Of a stretch of 64,000 nucleotides of DNA, positions 44,901-57,500 are shown one piece after another (the first letter of the stretch is position 1; each line of letters begins with the position of its first letter). The stretch spans positions 93,100,535 to 93,164,534 of the forward strand of contig CM058235.1 in NCBI GenBank assembly GCA_030180135.1, read 5' to 3'. Below the pieces are notes generated by a model. The model ran no database searches. It was not told the origin of the DNA and saw nothing but the letters and a program-made list of their open reading frames with translations. The stretch comes from Orychophragmus violaceus. Lineage: Eukaryota; Streptophyta; Magnoliopsida; Brassicales; Brassicaceae. Made by a program: the position numbers and the translations under genes.

Positions 44901-45829
44901 TTTTATTTATAAAAGTGTATTTTCAAACAATATTGTATACTATATTTATTTATAAATATAAATTAGAAGAAAGGTCTCATCCAAATGTACCTTTCTGATT
45001 TATTCGGTTGTTCTACTTTTCGTTTTCTATGTGCTTCATTTCTCTCAATTTACGTCATTCTTGATTGTCCTTCTGGTTTTTTTTTCCTAGAACCGCATTT
45101 CTTCCAAGTGGGTTTTCTGTAGCAACAAGATCAACATAACTCATTATATCTTTGACTATTCGATCAAGTGCTTCATATGTGTTTTGATGTGTCATTGGTT
45201 TCTTAACCCATATGATTAGAGCTGATTCTTGAATCAATTTTGTAAATAATGTGTTTGTTTTGATATCACCATTGAATCGTCATGCATATATATAGGGATC
45301 TTGAATCGTGAATGAGCAGTTCTTGCACTTATTCCCGACGTTGCAGCGGGAGAATTATTTGTTTCTAAGAACGAAGCTTTTAAATCAGTGTTGTATAATC
45401 GTAAGTTTTTACGGTGTCCCCTAGTCCATAAAAGAAGAATAGTTTTCATTTGCCATTGTTGATTGAATCCATGACCGCTTCATAAATGGATCGGTGCTCT
45501 GAATTGTCGGTTGAATCCATGTGAGCGGATTGTTTTTATCAAAATTTTATTTTATAATATAATTAATTTTTTATATCTTATATTATTAATTATTATTTTG
45601 TGTTGTTTTTTTATGAAATAACATTAATAAAATAAATATCTATGATGTGGTATTTGATTTTAAATAAAAATAAATAAATTATAAGATGAATAAAACTAAA
45701 TATAAATTTTAGTAACACTACCAAATATATATATTTTCATATTGTCTCAACTTTTATAATTAATCTAATTTACTCATAATCATTTATTTTCTTAAATAAA
45801 AAATATTATTGTTTTACTTTCAAGCTTTG

Positions 45830-45868
<39 letters not shown>

Positions 45869-46603
45869 TTTAATTTTTAACATCATATTATGTACATTAT
45901 ATCAAATTTTTATATTTATTATAGTTGATCTACTGCATCCCAAGTTTTTATTTACCTATGTTCTTAAATTTTTTTATTTGTATTCTCTTATCTATTATTA
46001 TTTCTTAAATTCTATCAGATCAATGAATAAAGATTTCTTTATTACTATTCAAATGTAACTTCTCTTATTTAATCTTTATACCTACCTATGATATATAATT
46101 ATCTATATTTTCATCACCTATTATCTTATCTTCATATAAAATATTATATAATTATCTTTGTTTATTTTGGGCTGACATCGAGTCAAAAATAGATTTGGTT
46201 AATTTCTCATCTTCTTTGATTCTTGTTTTAATATTGATATAATATAAATTTTTATTATTATTTTTCATATAATAATGTAATTTATACTTCTAAAATATAA
46301 TAATACATCTTATATCATTTTCTTTTTTATTTGGTTGTTGTTTTAGTTGTTGTTACTCTCTAATTGAAGGTTTTAGTTAATATTGTTGCTGCTTAATCCA
46401 AATTGCATAAGCCTAATTAGGATTGTGCAAAATTTATTAATTGATCTAAAACTCCCAAATTTGATTTGAATTTTATAAACTTATACCAAAATGAATTATA
46501 TACTAAAATAATCGATTTCGAAATGTATCGAGCTATATAAAAATCAAACTCGTAAAGATTCATTTTAAATTAACATTTTAATTATAAATATATTAAATAT
46601 ATT
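44901..46603. other. AT-rich sequence, no gene seen; (AT)n microsatellite at 45832-45865
   Basis: Possibly the inside of the Helitron ending at 44861. Short ORFs at 45055-45449 have no domain signal. A 34-bp AT dinucleotide tract is at 45832-45865. Confidence 0.4.
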
Positions 46604-46616
46604 AAAATCTATAATA

Positions 46617-47218
46617 CAGTCAGGATGGCAGAAGTGGAATGGAATCTATGGGAAGAAGCTCAGAGTGGTGCTGTTAAGGAAACAGTAACAGGATTTACAG
46701 GAACACGGTCAATGGGTAATGAAATAGTATTTTCGGGGCATTGTTGCTTCGTTGATGCCTCATGGAAAGAAGGAAAAATGTCCACAGGACAAGGATGGTA
46801 TAGTTCTTATGAAGGTACAAATGATATTATGGTGGGAGCAAGAAACGTCAGACAATGTCGGACACCACTTCATGCAGAATTCGAAGCACTTATATGGGCT
46901 ATAGAATGGATGAAGATCTTACAGCACCCTCATACCACATTTGCTACGGACTGTTCAGACCTGGTCAAGATTGTGTCGGAACCAGAAGAATGGCCTGCCT
47001 TCAAAGGACACATTGAAGAATTTGATCAAAGAAGGGGATTTTTCCCAACTTTTAAGATCAAGTATATACCTAGAGCAAAAAATATGACCGCAGATGGATT
47101 AGCAAGAAGTGCCCGTCTCAGACAGTCATGGAGCTTTCATGTTGGCCCGGAGCCTCCATCATGGAACTAGATAGATAGGTTCTTTTTATTTACTTTGTTG
47201 TCAAAAAAAAAAAAAAAA
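46617..47218 (+). mobile_element. 5'-truncated LINE copy with A tail (about 0.6 kb)
   Basis: Flanked by a 13-bp target duplication AAAATCTATAATA (46604-46616 and 47219-47231). It ends in a tail of about 18-20 A. Only the RNase H part of ORF2 and the 3' UTR are present, the classic product of truncated target-primed reverse transcription. Inserted in AT-rich DNA with a T/A-rich target. Confidence 0.88.
46625..47170 (+). pseudogene. RNase H-like domain of the truncated LINE (181-codon ORF)
   Basis: C-terminal RVT_3/RNase H-like domain of a plant LINE ORF2. Visible motifs: CFVDASWKEG (first Asp), LHAEFEALIWAIEW (Glu), FATDCSDL (Asp), NMTADGLARSAR (last Asp). The frame is fully open from ATG 46625 to TAG 47168-47170, so the copy is recent, but it lacks a promoter and the RT. 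Confidence 0.85.
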
Positions 47219-47231
47219 AAAATCTATAATA

Positions 47232-47811
47232 TATGATTATATTAATAGATTATATGTTGTTATTATTATTGTTTGTAAAAATTAAAAATATAAATTGATC
47301 TCAAATAAAAAAGTATTTTTAGAAACAAATTAAGTGATGTTTTGTTTCTAATTACTCTCTTAACTACAATTTGGATTACACTTATGAGGAAAGTCTCAAT
47401 TATCATACGATCTTACATATTCTGACATTTACACAACAACGACTTTAGTAAAAACGAAAACCCATGTGTTATAAAATTACAATGAATGTCCCAAGGACCA
47501 AATCCCATCTCTAAACCCTAATGCATATCACTTCCAATGTCATTAGTCCATTAACGAGAGGACTCAAACTTATATGCACAAAAGGGATCATAATTTCACC
47601 AACTTGGAAAGCTGAACCAAATAAGTTATAAATATGATACATATATATAAAAAGAACATAGCTTTTTTACATTGTAAACCTCTGCAATTGAAGGTACACA
47701 AGGGAGAGACAACAATAGCTCTGAAACATCTAATCTAACACCAAAGAGACCGACAAAGAGCAGTAATAACAACATCAGTAACATCAGAAGTAATTAAAGT
47801 CGTAAATAAAA
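47232..47811. other. AT-rich spacer and 3' flank of the gene-fragment block
   Basis: No coding signal. The part from about 47640 could be the 3' UTR of the minus-strand fragment that follows. Confidence 0.35.
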
Positions 47812-48573
47812 TCAAATGAACAATTGATTTGAGCAAACAACAGAAGTTCCTGGTGCTTGCAGTTTATCGACTGATCTTTGTAAGAGTAGCGAGTAGAGAA
47901 ATCCCGTTGTTCCACCGAAGAAGAAAGGAATGTCGGAATTTTCACCTAGCGAGAAGGAAAAGACAGAACTTCCAAGAATGATGAGAACTGCATCATAAAG
48001 AACCAGAGAGCGTTTCAAGTTTGCGTTTCTTCCATGCTTTGCTCATTGGAAACGACTGTACGGCCAAGATTCGGAGCTGAAGACGAAGAGATTTGATCGA
48101 AGTCAGTGAGTTGAGCAATACATGTAGGTCTGAGTCCCACCATTGATAGGTCACTGCTCTCTCCACCCAAGATATCATCAACTTCAAAATCATATCAGTA
48201 ACATTAGGTTTCTACATCAGTCTCTCCAAGAATGGGTTCTTGGCCGCTAGGATTAACCACCCACATGGTCACTCCACCAACTCTCCATTGGCCTAAACAT
48301 GATAACAATAAAGAGGAATCTATCAAATGGCTTGCGTAAAACATGTTTTCCTTTATCATCATCTATAATTCCTAAAAGAGTAACATTTAAAGTCACAAGT
48401 TCTATGTGAAAGAAGCTAACCAGACTCGAGACTGATCCAAAAAGCTCTGATTCTGCCGAGTTTTGGGCCTTCAAATGTGAATTCATCAACCGAGCCTCTC
48501 TGGAACTTGAAGCTTTCACCATTCTCAGAGACTTTTGGATCCAAAGATTCATTGTTTAACAAATTTGCAGGTA
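47812..48573 (-). pseudogene. Fragment of a plastid-type protein gene (PLAT-like part plus membrane segment)
   Basis: Minus-strand exons: 48573-48421 (VPANLLNNESLDPKVSENGE, then FEGPKLGRIRAFWISLES) joins in phase across an intron with GT donor and TTTAG acceptor to 48292-about 48206 (GQWRVGGVTMWVVNPSGQEP). After a gap, 48180-47818 reads LGGESSDLSMVGLRPTC and, with a frameshift, KRSLVLYDAVLIILGSSVF and FFFGGTTGFLYSLLLQRSVD, a likely pair of membrane segments. The first part resembles PLAT/LH2-type sequence of a plastid lipase-like protein; this is tentative and I cannot name the gene. Frameshift and missing 5' end make it a pseudogene. Confidence 0.55.
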
Positions 48574-48653
48574 CTGAGAATACGAGATTGTTTTTTTAAA
48601 CATATGGTTTATGAGAAACAGTTAAGGACACTTTCAGGTGGATTGTGACTTAC

Positions 48654-49241
48654 CCGCCCAATACATTGGCCAACCCAAGGGCAGCGATGGTCAAAATTTT
48701 TAACGCAGTTGTTGCAAATTGAGCAGTGGGAACAGCGAGGCGGCCTATACAACATGCAAGTGTCACAGTACTTGACCTTAAATATAACTCCATTAAGCTC
48801 TACTTCCTTATGCGAGGCAGTCGTAACTGCGGAGTCTGGACAGCTCCTGCATTCATGTTGCCGTCAAGGGCTTCAGGCTCTGGTGGATGAGCATTTTTTG
48901 GGATGATTCTTGGATCTCTTCCGGATGTAAGCAGCAGAAGAATTAAATCCTGAGGAAAAGAATTGCTGGAATAAAAAAAGCTGTGGATACAAAAGGAAAC
49001 GACACCATACTTTTATCATTATGGGCATGCCTCGCTCATTAGAACATCAGCTATGCAAAGCGAAAAACTATACTTACATAAATGGTGAACACAACGGCGA
49101 CAACTACTATTGATACTCCCCAGCTATCAGAGAAGTCATCCATTAGCTTCCTCGCGACATAGATGCAGAAAATCGTAACAGGGACAGCAATGAGACATAT
49201 CGTCAGGGTCCGAATACAAATCTTCCCTGAAGAAAGAATTT
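48654..49241 (-). pseudogene. DHHC-type S-acyltransferase (PAT) gene fragment, DHHC changed to DHRC
   Basis: Minus-strand exon 49241-49078: FLQGRFVFGPD, then a small deletion shifts frame, then a transmembrane segment (CLIAVPVTIFCIYVARKL) and a second (VSIVVVAVVFTIY), ending at GTAAGT. Exon 48949-48654: [35 protein letters not shown], a one-base loss, then the cysteine-rich domain ([19 protein letters not shown]) and the catalytic box as [13 protein letters not shown]. Normal plant PATs have DHHC; the second His is Arg. Later exons are missing. It strongly resembles Arabidopsis-type PATs that palmitoylate membrane proteins. Two frameshifts and the altered catalytic box make it a pseudogene. 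Confidence 0.82.
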
Positions 49242-50110
49242 CTGAAAAAGAGGATAACAAAATGTAAAGTTCAATATAACCAGATAGCAATCAAACCCTA
49301 AACAATGAATAACTCTCTGTCAACTACATGCAAGAAAATGAACAAAGTTGAAAGAATACCTTCATTGGTCGCATCAACTTACTCCAACGCCGTGAGCTTC
49401 ATCCAAGTAAACATATTCCTGAAACAAAGATATACACGAAGCTAAGTCGCTTGAGTTACACATCCAACGACAAAAGATGTATAGAAAATTTTGATGTTGC
49501 AGAGAGATACCTAAATCCGAGTTCTCAGACGTGGAATTGATTTGTTGTCAGGCTAAACTCTCAGGCTTAAAGACATATAAGCATATCCGAGCTGAAAGTA
49601 ACATCCCGAGAGCGTAGTAAACAATCAGGACCGGAGAAATCAACGAAGACAGTTGGCCGATTCAATCGCATGCGATGAACTCACAAATCTGAAATTTTGT
49701 CGACTCAGAAGTTAAATACAAGAAAAAGAGTATAAAACTCAAGATCGATCGTATGTAACTGGAGAAATGGACGACTAACCCAAAGGAAATCAAATTCGTC
49801 AGGAAACTCAGCAATTCAATTGAAAATTTTGTTTCATGAATAAAACCCACAGGAAATCATGTTCATATTTCAACGATTCAATTTCGCGGAGTAACCATAA
49901 ATGAGAGAAATTCAAGGAAAATATCTGAGGGGAAATTAGATCGCGAGGGGGAGATTGTTCTCACCTGAGGAACCCTAAACAACATCGGAGACGGGAAATT
50001 AGATGAGAGGAGGAGATTGTTCTCACATGAGGAACCCTAAATGAAATCGGAGATGGCGATTTACAGGGACAAAAACGTCTGTCAAAGGTTTTCTCGGTGC
50101 AACAATGGAC
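49242..50110 (-). other. 5' flank of the PAT fragment, with a 63-bp tandem duplication
   Basis: Looks like UTR, promoter or intron sequence. A tandem repeat of 63 bp (49932-49994 and 49995-50057) carries GAGATTGTTCTCAC and GAGGAACCCTAAA. A short minus-strand stretch (about 49418-49372) preceded by TTTCAG reads EYVYLDEAHGVG, which resembles the PLP-domain motif of serine palmitoyltransferase-type enzymes; that would be a third gene fragment but is too short to be sure. Confidence 0.4.
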
Positions 50111-50373
50111 GAGAAGAGAGATACCAATCCAGACCAAAAAACAAATTAAGGGAGAGAGAAGGAAACATAGGTGGATTCAGACGTGGATCTTTGTTATAAC
50201 TTGATTGAATCATCATGTTTTTTCATTAATTGAGTTGTTAACACCACATGCCTTGAAATGGTTGAGTTGGCAACACGAGGGAGAGACATTGTTCTATTAG
50301 TGTGTTAATTTATTTTACTCTAAGAAACTCTCTAGGAAACCTGCATTATAGGTACTCTTATCTTGGAACATTA

Positions 50374-50404
<31 letters not shown>

Positions 50405-50630
50405 GTGGGGATCCCTTCCATTGAAATGTTTCGAATAACTATGTCAAGGTCCGGCTCACTAAATTTTTACTTCAATCCAATTCTTGAGAAGGATTCGATT
50501 TGATAAGAAAAAACGCTTTTATACATTTGGGCCTTTTATGGGCCAAAATTGTCTTAAAGAGCATGTGGATTTTCTACCCAGAGAACTCATTAAATTAGTG
50601 AATAGAAGATTAGTTTATAAATGAAAAACC
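50111..50630. other. Spacer; (TA)n microsatellite near 50371-50392
   Basis: No gene seen. TA dinucleotide run followed by a T run (50393-50401). Confidence 0.4.
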
Positions 50631-50760
50631 TTTTTTTTTTTTGCGGCAACAGATTATATTAATGGACCCAAACGGGTGGAATCCTAGATTACAAAGATGC
50701 ATAATATAAAATGTGTACAATTCATTGGGCTTGAGAAAGCTCAAAGTGACAAAACCGAAA
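50631..50760 (-). mobile_element. LINE 3' tail fragment
   Basis: Minus strand: ACCCGTTTGGGTCCATTAATATAATCTGTTGCCGC then a tail of A (T run at about 50631-50641), the typical 3' UTR end of plant LINEs. The borders share GGTTTT but no longer target duplication is clear. Confidence 0.4.
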
Positions 50761-52762
50761 ATTGTACAGGTTATACGATGAGACGGTGAGACTTCCACGT
50801 ATTGGTGAGCCTGCCACACGTCAAACATCCATGGTGGGCCGCATGCAAATCGTCGGTGTCGATTTCCGGTTACTACGTCACGATGGTGCCGATGCATCCT
50901 CATGCCGATCAAATCCACTCTGTGAAATCGCCAAAGAGCACCGCTTCAGATTCAGCTTCTCTTGATCCGCCTCACTAACACCGAGTCACACGCGCTTCAT
51001 ATATGATTAATCTAAAAGGATTTGAATCGTGAAGAACTGAACAGTCGGACCCGTTCAACTCGATCGGTCTTCGGCCTCCCGACTCCAAGCGCATAGCAAC
51101 ATGAGAAAGATAAAAAGCTTTCTACGGTAATATTGTAAAGAAGCTCTATGGAAGAGATTGGTTAACCTGAAACTTGTCCAGAAACTAAAACCGACATTCG
51201 TCGGGAGAAAAGCCAGATATTAATCCGGATTTATTAGACAACACAACAAAACGAAAATCGACGAAAACTCATAATATTTAACACAAGGAAAGAGAAACAT
51301 CGATGAAAAACAAAAGTAACCGTTCCGCCGGTGCGGCGTGACCCGCTATCGACAGCTGAATGGAAGATGAAAAATGTGTGTAGAGAGAAGAGAAAGAAAA
51401 AGGAGAGAAAAAGGTTCACTTTTTCAAAAAGAAAAACCGAAATTAAATCGAGCTGGACATAACCTTTTTACATAAGAATATGGAATACATACTGAACTAA
51501 AAACAAGTCTAACATAGGTAGTATGAAAGTTTTTTTGAATGATCGCTTTCCACTTTAGAATCGGAGTTGGAATCAGAAGTTTGTAGAAACTTTCGGAATC
51601 TCGTTTCTACAATGCTTCCAAAAAATATATTTAAAACTGCATTAGAAACTTATACTTTCATTTTAAATCTCTATGTTTTAACCAAATTAGAACTATAAAG
51701 TTATTTTATATGATTTTTATTTTATAAAAATATAAAAACTAAAAAATTAAAATAATGTATAAGATGTTGAAACAAAAATTAAAATTTAATATTTATGCAT
51801 AATAATTTTTATCTTGTGTTTATAAAAAAAATCAATTTAGACTATATTAGACATTATGAAATATTAAGTGATTAATTTGATTAGTTGAATAATATTTCTT
51901 TAAAAACTTAATTTTTTTAGTCATTTTAGAACATATTTTGAAATTGTCTTATTTGATATTATTAATTAAAAATTAATATCTGGTCTATAAATTTTATTTT
52001 ATCAATCTACATTTTAGAGTTACAAGATAATTAATAAATCATTGTTTATTTTGAATCATATAACTTTTAGTTGTGAAATAGTATAATTAATATATTAGAG
52101 TTTTAGTATATATAATATATATATGTAAAAGATTTCGTTTCTGCGTACTTCTTTCCTGTATTGTCTTTTTTAAACGTTTTGTGTTTTAAATACGATTTCA
52201 CTGTTGTTTCAATTTTTTTTTTTTAGTCGGCTATTCATTAGATTTGTCCCAATGGGCTGATAAACGTTTACAAACAGAGCAATTAGAACAATACAAGGAA
52301 GAAAAACAAAACGGATTGTGGTCCAAATTCGGCCAATCAACTCGAGAACACCGAACGACAGCCACGTAGACAGCAACTCACGAACACACGTCGCTTCTAC
52401 ACTGATTCCGTCATGCACATGTCGGCGCCGAAGAGTTCGCGGTTTACCGGCGACGACAGATGGCCTTGAACACTTCCAAATCACTCTGCCGACCAGTTTC
52501 CATGGATAGATTCGCCGGAAAATAACCAAATCAAAAAAAAATCACACACCTCAAACCACCGCATGCGATTGGGATTCATTTATACGCTGAGGCCCAATAT
52601 ATTGACCTATAAAGCTGCTCCGATCAACAAACTGGCTCCATCGACACACACGCCGCGACATGGGAGGAGACATCGGTGACAGAGCTTCATCCCCGAACAC
52701 GAGAGTCTGAGATCATGAGTGGCCTGATTTCCGACAAAGAACAAAACCGCCATGGAAGCTAG
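50761..52762. other. Intergenic region, no supported gene
   Basis: GC-richer stretches (50770-51060 and 52310-52760) have ORFs on both strands without recognisable domains; 51470-52200 is AT-rich. The stretch ends in GCTAG, the expected left target duplication of Cop-g. Confidence 0.4.
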
Positions 52763-53428
52763 TGTTGGGAATGTCCTGAAATCTATTATACATACTCTAA
52801 GTGAGAGTTGTATTGTCGAAATGAGACAGTCATATAATACTAGGCAATCATAATGCTTTGCTAGAAGCCACTTATGATCAATGAGTTTAGAACCCATTGC
52901 TAGTGTTATATGATCCTACAGGGTCACACACCTAAGCAAACTGAACATAGAATGTGAGGTTGATCATTAGTGTAATGATCTGATAAATGCATATTTGAGT
53001 TTCTGAGGCAGTGTCGATCGACACAGAATGTGCATCGATCGACACAAATCGCGAATGGCCAGATTAACTTCGGTTTAATCGTTGGTTATTCGGGTCGTGG
53101 TTTAAGTCAACATATATAAGATATATGGTCGACTTTTACACACGATTTGACCTAATTCACAGCCACAAACAGAAACTAGAAACCTCTCAAGAGATCTGAT
53201 CTCAAAAGGCACTAGCATCCCAACTATTCAGTTCGTGTGCGTGTGGATACCAGTAGAGGCGCAGCAATTGAGGCGCTGAGAATCTCGAGTACTTGCAAAA
53301 CCCTTCCGCTGCTAATCACCAGGTAACTTCGAGATCTGTAGATTCAATATAACATGAACCCTAGATCCTAGGCTACGGAATTCAGACTAGGGTTGCTAAT
53401 CTGATTAGAACTGCTAGAAATTCCTACA
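52763..53428 (+). repeat. 5' LTR of Cop-g (666 bp)
   Basis: TGTTGGGAATGTCCTG to AGAAATTCCTACA, related to but distinct from the Cop-d LTR. Confidence 0.93.
53011..53119 (+). promoter_or_regulatory. Cop-g U3 palindrome pair and TATA box
   Basis: Palindrome pair at 53011-53046 and TATATAA at 53113-53119, 67 bp downstream, the same spacing as in Cop-d (65) and Cop-e (66). Confidence 0.55.
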
Positions 53429-53429
53429 G

Positions 53430-53441
53430 TGGTATCAGAGC
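53430..53441 (+). other. Primer-binding site of Cop-g (tRNA-iMet type)
   Basis: TGGTATCAGAGC next to the LTR. Confidence 0.93.
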
Positions 53442-54519
53442 CTTAGGGTTCTATTGAATCAGTAGCATGTTGATTAGATTAGTTGAATCTAGATCACTGT
53501 ATAGTTGATACAAGCATGCTAAAACTCGTTTTGATCATGATAATCTAGTTTAGGTTATTTGCTGAAAACGATTAGGGTTTATCGCCGTGTGTCGATCGAT
53601 ACCAATCCGGTGTCGATCGACACATAAGGATAACCCGAATGAAACTTAGGTTTAATCTAACTTTGACGATCGACACAAGAGTTGTGTCGGTCGACACAGA
53701 CCTTTCGGTCAAGTTGATCGGTTCAATTGGATTGGACCGGTTAGCTAACTTGGTTAAACCGCTAAATCGATTTATTGTGATTGAGTTGATAAGTTTAGCA
53801 TCGACCGACACTAATGTAGTTTCGATCGACGCAGACCGGTTATCACAAAACCGGATCAATTGGGTTGATCGGCTATCGCAAATTGGTTTTGGTTAGTCTG
53901 TATCGATCGACACTAAAGTAGTGTCGGTCGACACAAGATCTGTTGATTTAGGTTATTGAACCTGAAATCACAGGACCAAACCAGGATAAATCAAATTTAA
54001 TTAGAAGAATTAAAACATAATAAAACTGAACGTTTTAAAGGTTCCGTTCCTCAACCAAATATCAAGTAATACTTGATGTCTTTCCAATCTTGTCAACTGT
54101 CAAGACTTGTTTCATTGTGCGATAGACTTGCAGTGCAAGATGTCCACAATTACATAAGTAAGACAGGAAGTAATCGTGTTGATGGACTTGTAGTGCAAGA
54201 CATCAACAATTACATGACACAAAAGATTGGTTTACTTGAATGGGCCATCAAAATCATTTTGGACCCATAGACATCAGGTGGATTGGACATGAGATGTAAA
54301 TCCACAACCAAGAGTTGTATTGGATACAACTAGCAAAGTTGTTGCTTACCTAGATAGCTAAAATTTGGGTGATAGCCAGTGGCTCACTCAAATTTAGTGA
54401 AGTATGGATCTTGGATCATTATATTCATTTGAGGAAACATTGTTTGAATATAATGCGAGTTTTCTTAATAGTTAAGATTTCTCATTTCTTGAACATCATA
54501 ACTAAATCTTTTCCTTTCT
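53442..54519 (+). mobile_element. Cop-g leader
   Basis: Four palindrome pairs (about 53588-53625, 53668-53699, 53799-53833, 53898-53933) and the stem-loop block at 54062-54210, colinear with Cop-d. The pyrimidine-rich stretch before the ATG ends GATCTCAG. Confidence 0.75.
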
Positions 54520-57500
54520 TTGATCTCAGCTATGACTAACACTCATCACAACACTTTCTCCCTGCGATCCGTCCTTGAGAAGGACAAGTTAAATGGATCG
54601 AATTTTCTCAAATGGTATCGGAACTTGAGAATTGTTCTCAAGCAGGAGAAGAGGGACTATGTCCTGGAAAATGTTCTCCTTGAAAAACTGAGAGCCAATG
54701 ATCCACATGCAGAAAGGAGTGCTTGGGATAAGCATTCTAATGATGTGGTCGATGTGACTTGTCTCATGTTGGCTACCATGAACTCGGACTTGCAGAAGCA
54801 ATACGAGAACGTGGAGTCGCCCATGGAGATGATCACTAGCCTGAAAAGTATGTTTCAGGAGCAGGCACGAACTGAGAGGTACCAGACGGTTAAGTCTCTC
54901 ATTGAATGCAAGCTACCAAAGGACGGTCCAGTAAGCCCTCATGTCATAAAGATGATGGGTTATATTGATAACCTGGGGAAGCTGGATTGTCCCATTAGCC
55001 AAGAGTTGGCTACTGACATCATTCTGCAGTCACTGCCGTCAAGTTATGATCAGTTTGTTATGAACTACAACATGAACAACTTGACGAAGACGTTGACTAA
55101 ACTGCATGGTATGCTCAAGACAGTTGAGCCAAATATCAAGAAGGGCACTCCAAACGTACTTATGGTACAAGGAGGCAAGAAGTTTAAGAAACTTGGCAAG
55201 GATAAGGGAAAGGGCAAGGCCGTCCAGGTTGAGAACCAGGACAAGCCTGCGCCAGCTGCCAAACCCAAGCCCGGCCCATCTGAGACTGATAAGTGCCATT
55301 ACTGTAATGAGCTTGGGCATTGGAAGAGAAATTACAACAAATTCCTGGAAGAGAAGAAGAAGAAGAAGAAGAAGACTTTCGAGACTTCGTCTTCAGGTAT
55401 TTATGTTATAGAAGTAAATGTTACTACTTCAGGTTCTACTTCTTGGGTATTGGATACCGGTTGTGGTGCTCATATTTGTACAAATATGCAGGGGCTAAGC
55501 AACAGTAGGACGTAGGAGAAAGGACAAGTGGACCTGCGCGTGGGGAATGGAGCAAGAGTTGATGCATTAGCCGTAGGAACATTTAATTTGTCTTTACCTT
55601 CTGGTTTGGTTTTAGAACTTAATAATTGCTACTATGTACCTGCTATTAGCAGAAATATTATTTCTATTCCTGTTTTGGATATAGAAGGATATCAGTTTTC
55701 AATTAAGAATAAATGTTGTTCTTTTGATTACAATGATATATTTTATGGTAGCAGCCCATTAGAGAATGGGCTTTATGTTCTAAACCAAAGCACATCAATC
55801 TATAACATTAACACTAAGAGATTCAAGTCAAATGACACGAATCAAACCTTTCTATGGCATTGTCGTTTGGGCCATATAAATGAGAAACGGATTCAGAAGC
55901 TCCATAGTGATGGACTTCTGGGCTCATTTGATTATGAATCATGTGAGAAATGCGAATCTTGTTTACTAGGCAAAATGACCAAGACTCCTTTCAACAAACA
56001 AAATGAAAGGGCCAGTGACCTATTGGGCCTTATACATACCGATGTGTGTGGCCCAATGAGCACAAGTGCCAGAGGAAATTTTCGATACTTCATCACCTTT
56101 ACTGATGATTTCAGCAGGTATGGCTATGTCTATTTGATGAGACACAAGTCGGAATCTTTTGAAAGGTTCAAAGAATTCCAAAATGAAGTACAGAATCAAC
56201 TTGGTAAAAGTATTATGGCTCTTCGATCAGATCGTGGAGGAGAATACTTAAGCCAAGAATTCAGTGATCATCTAAGAGATTGTGGAATTGTTTCACAACT
56301 CACTCCTCCTGGAACACCTCAATGGAATGGAGTGTCCGAGAGGAGGAATCGGACTTTATTAGATATGGTTCGATCAATGATGAGTCACTCTTTTCTTCCA
56401 TTATCCTTTTGGGGATACGCTCTAGAAACGTATGCGTTTACACTTAATAGGGTTCCGTCAAAGTCAGTTGCAAAGACACCACATGAGATGTGGACTGGAA
56501 ATGTTCCGAGTCTGTCTTTCCTGAAGATTTGGGGTTGTGAAGCTTATGTTAAGCGGTTAATTATAGATAAGCTCGAATCCAAATCAGATAAGTGCTACTT
56601 CGTTGGTTATCCTAAGAAAACCAAGGCTTACTACTTTTACAACAAGTCCGAGAACAAAGTGTTCGTTGCTCGGAACTGTGTTTTTCTTGAGAGAGAGTTT
56701 CTTTCCAAGAGAAACAGTGGGAGTAAAGTACAACTCGAAGAAGTTCGAGAGCCAGAGGAAACCGCTCAGCCCGTTGAGAAGGAGCAACAGTTGGATCTAC
56801 AAAGAGTTGTAGAACCACGCCTGTGGAGCCTGAAATTCGCATATCCGAAAGGATCCGTCACGAGCCTGAGAGATATGGATTTCTCGTAACCAATTGTCAT
56901 GACTTGTTGATCATTGACAGTGACGAGCCCGCGAGTTTTGAAGAAGCAATGATGAGCCCTGAATCCGAAAAGTGGCTGAAAGCCGCTGAATCCGAAATGG
57001 GATCCATGTCACAGAACAAAGTATGGACTTTGGTCGATTTACCCAATGGTGCAAAAGCCATTGAGTGTAAATGGATTTTCAAGAAGAAACTTGATGTGGA
57101 TGGAAATATTCAGATATTTAAAGCAAGGTTGGTGGCAAAAGGTTTCAAACAAATTCATGGTATTGACTATGATGAAACCAATTCCCCTGTCGTTATGCTT
57201 AAGTCCATTCGGATTCTCCTAGCAACAGCCGCTCATTATGATTATGAGATCTGGCAGATGGATGTGAAAACAGCTTTCCTTAATGGAATTCTGGAAGAGG
57301 ATGTGTACATGACACAGCCAGAAGGTTTCATTGATCCTAATGCTGCTAGGAAGGTATGCAAACTTCATCGATCCATTTATGGGCTGAAGCAAGCATCACG
57401 GAGTTGGAATCTTTGTTTTGATGAAGCAATCAAAAAGTTTGATTTCATCAGAAATGAAGAAGAACCGTGTGTTTACAAAAAGACTAGTGGGAGTGCAGTT

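Noticed and set aside
44861..50330. One large Helitron spanning 44861 to about 50.3 kb with the captured genes
   Set aside because: Attractive, but I could not find a TC 5' end, so only the 3' end is annotated and the capture idea stays a finding.
50610..51419. ORFs near 50.6-51.4 kb as possible host genes
   Set aside because: No domain, conflicting strands, and the first overlaps a LINE tail; left as intergenic.
52209..52897. Minus-strand ORFs at 52209-52529 and 52607-52897
   Set aside because: No recognisable domain; the second extends into the Cop-g LTR, so it is not a gene.
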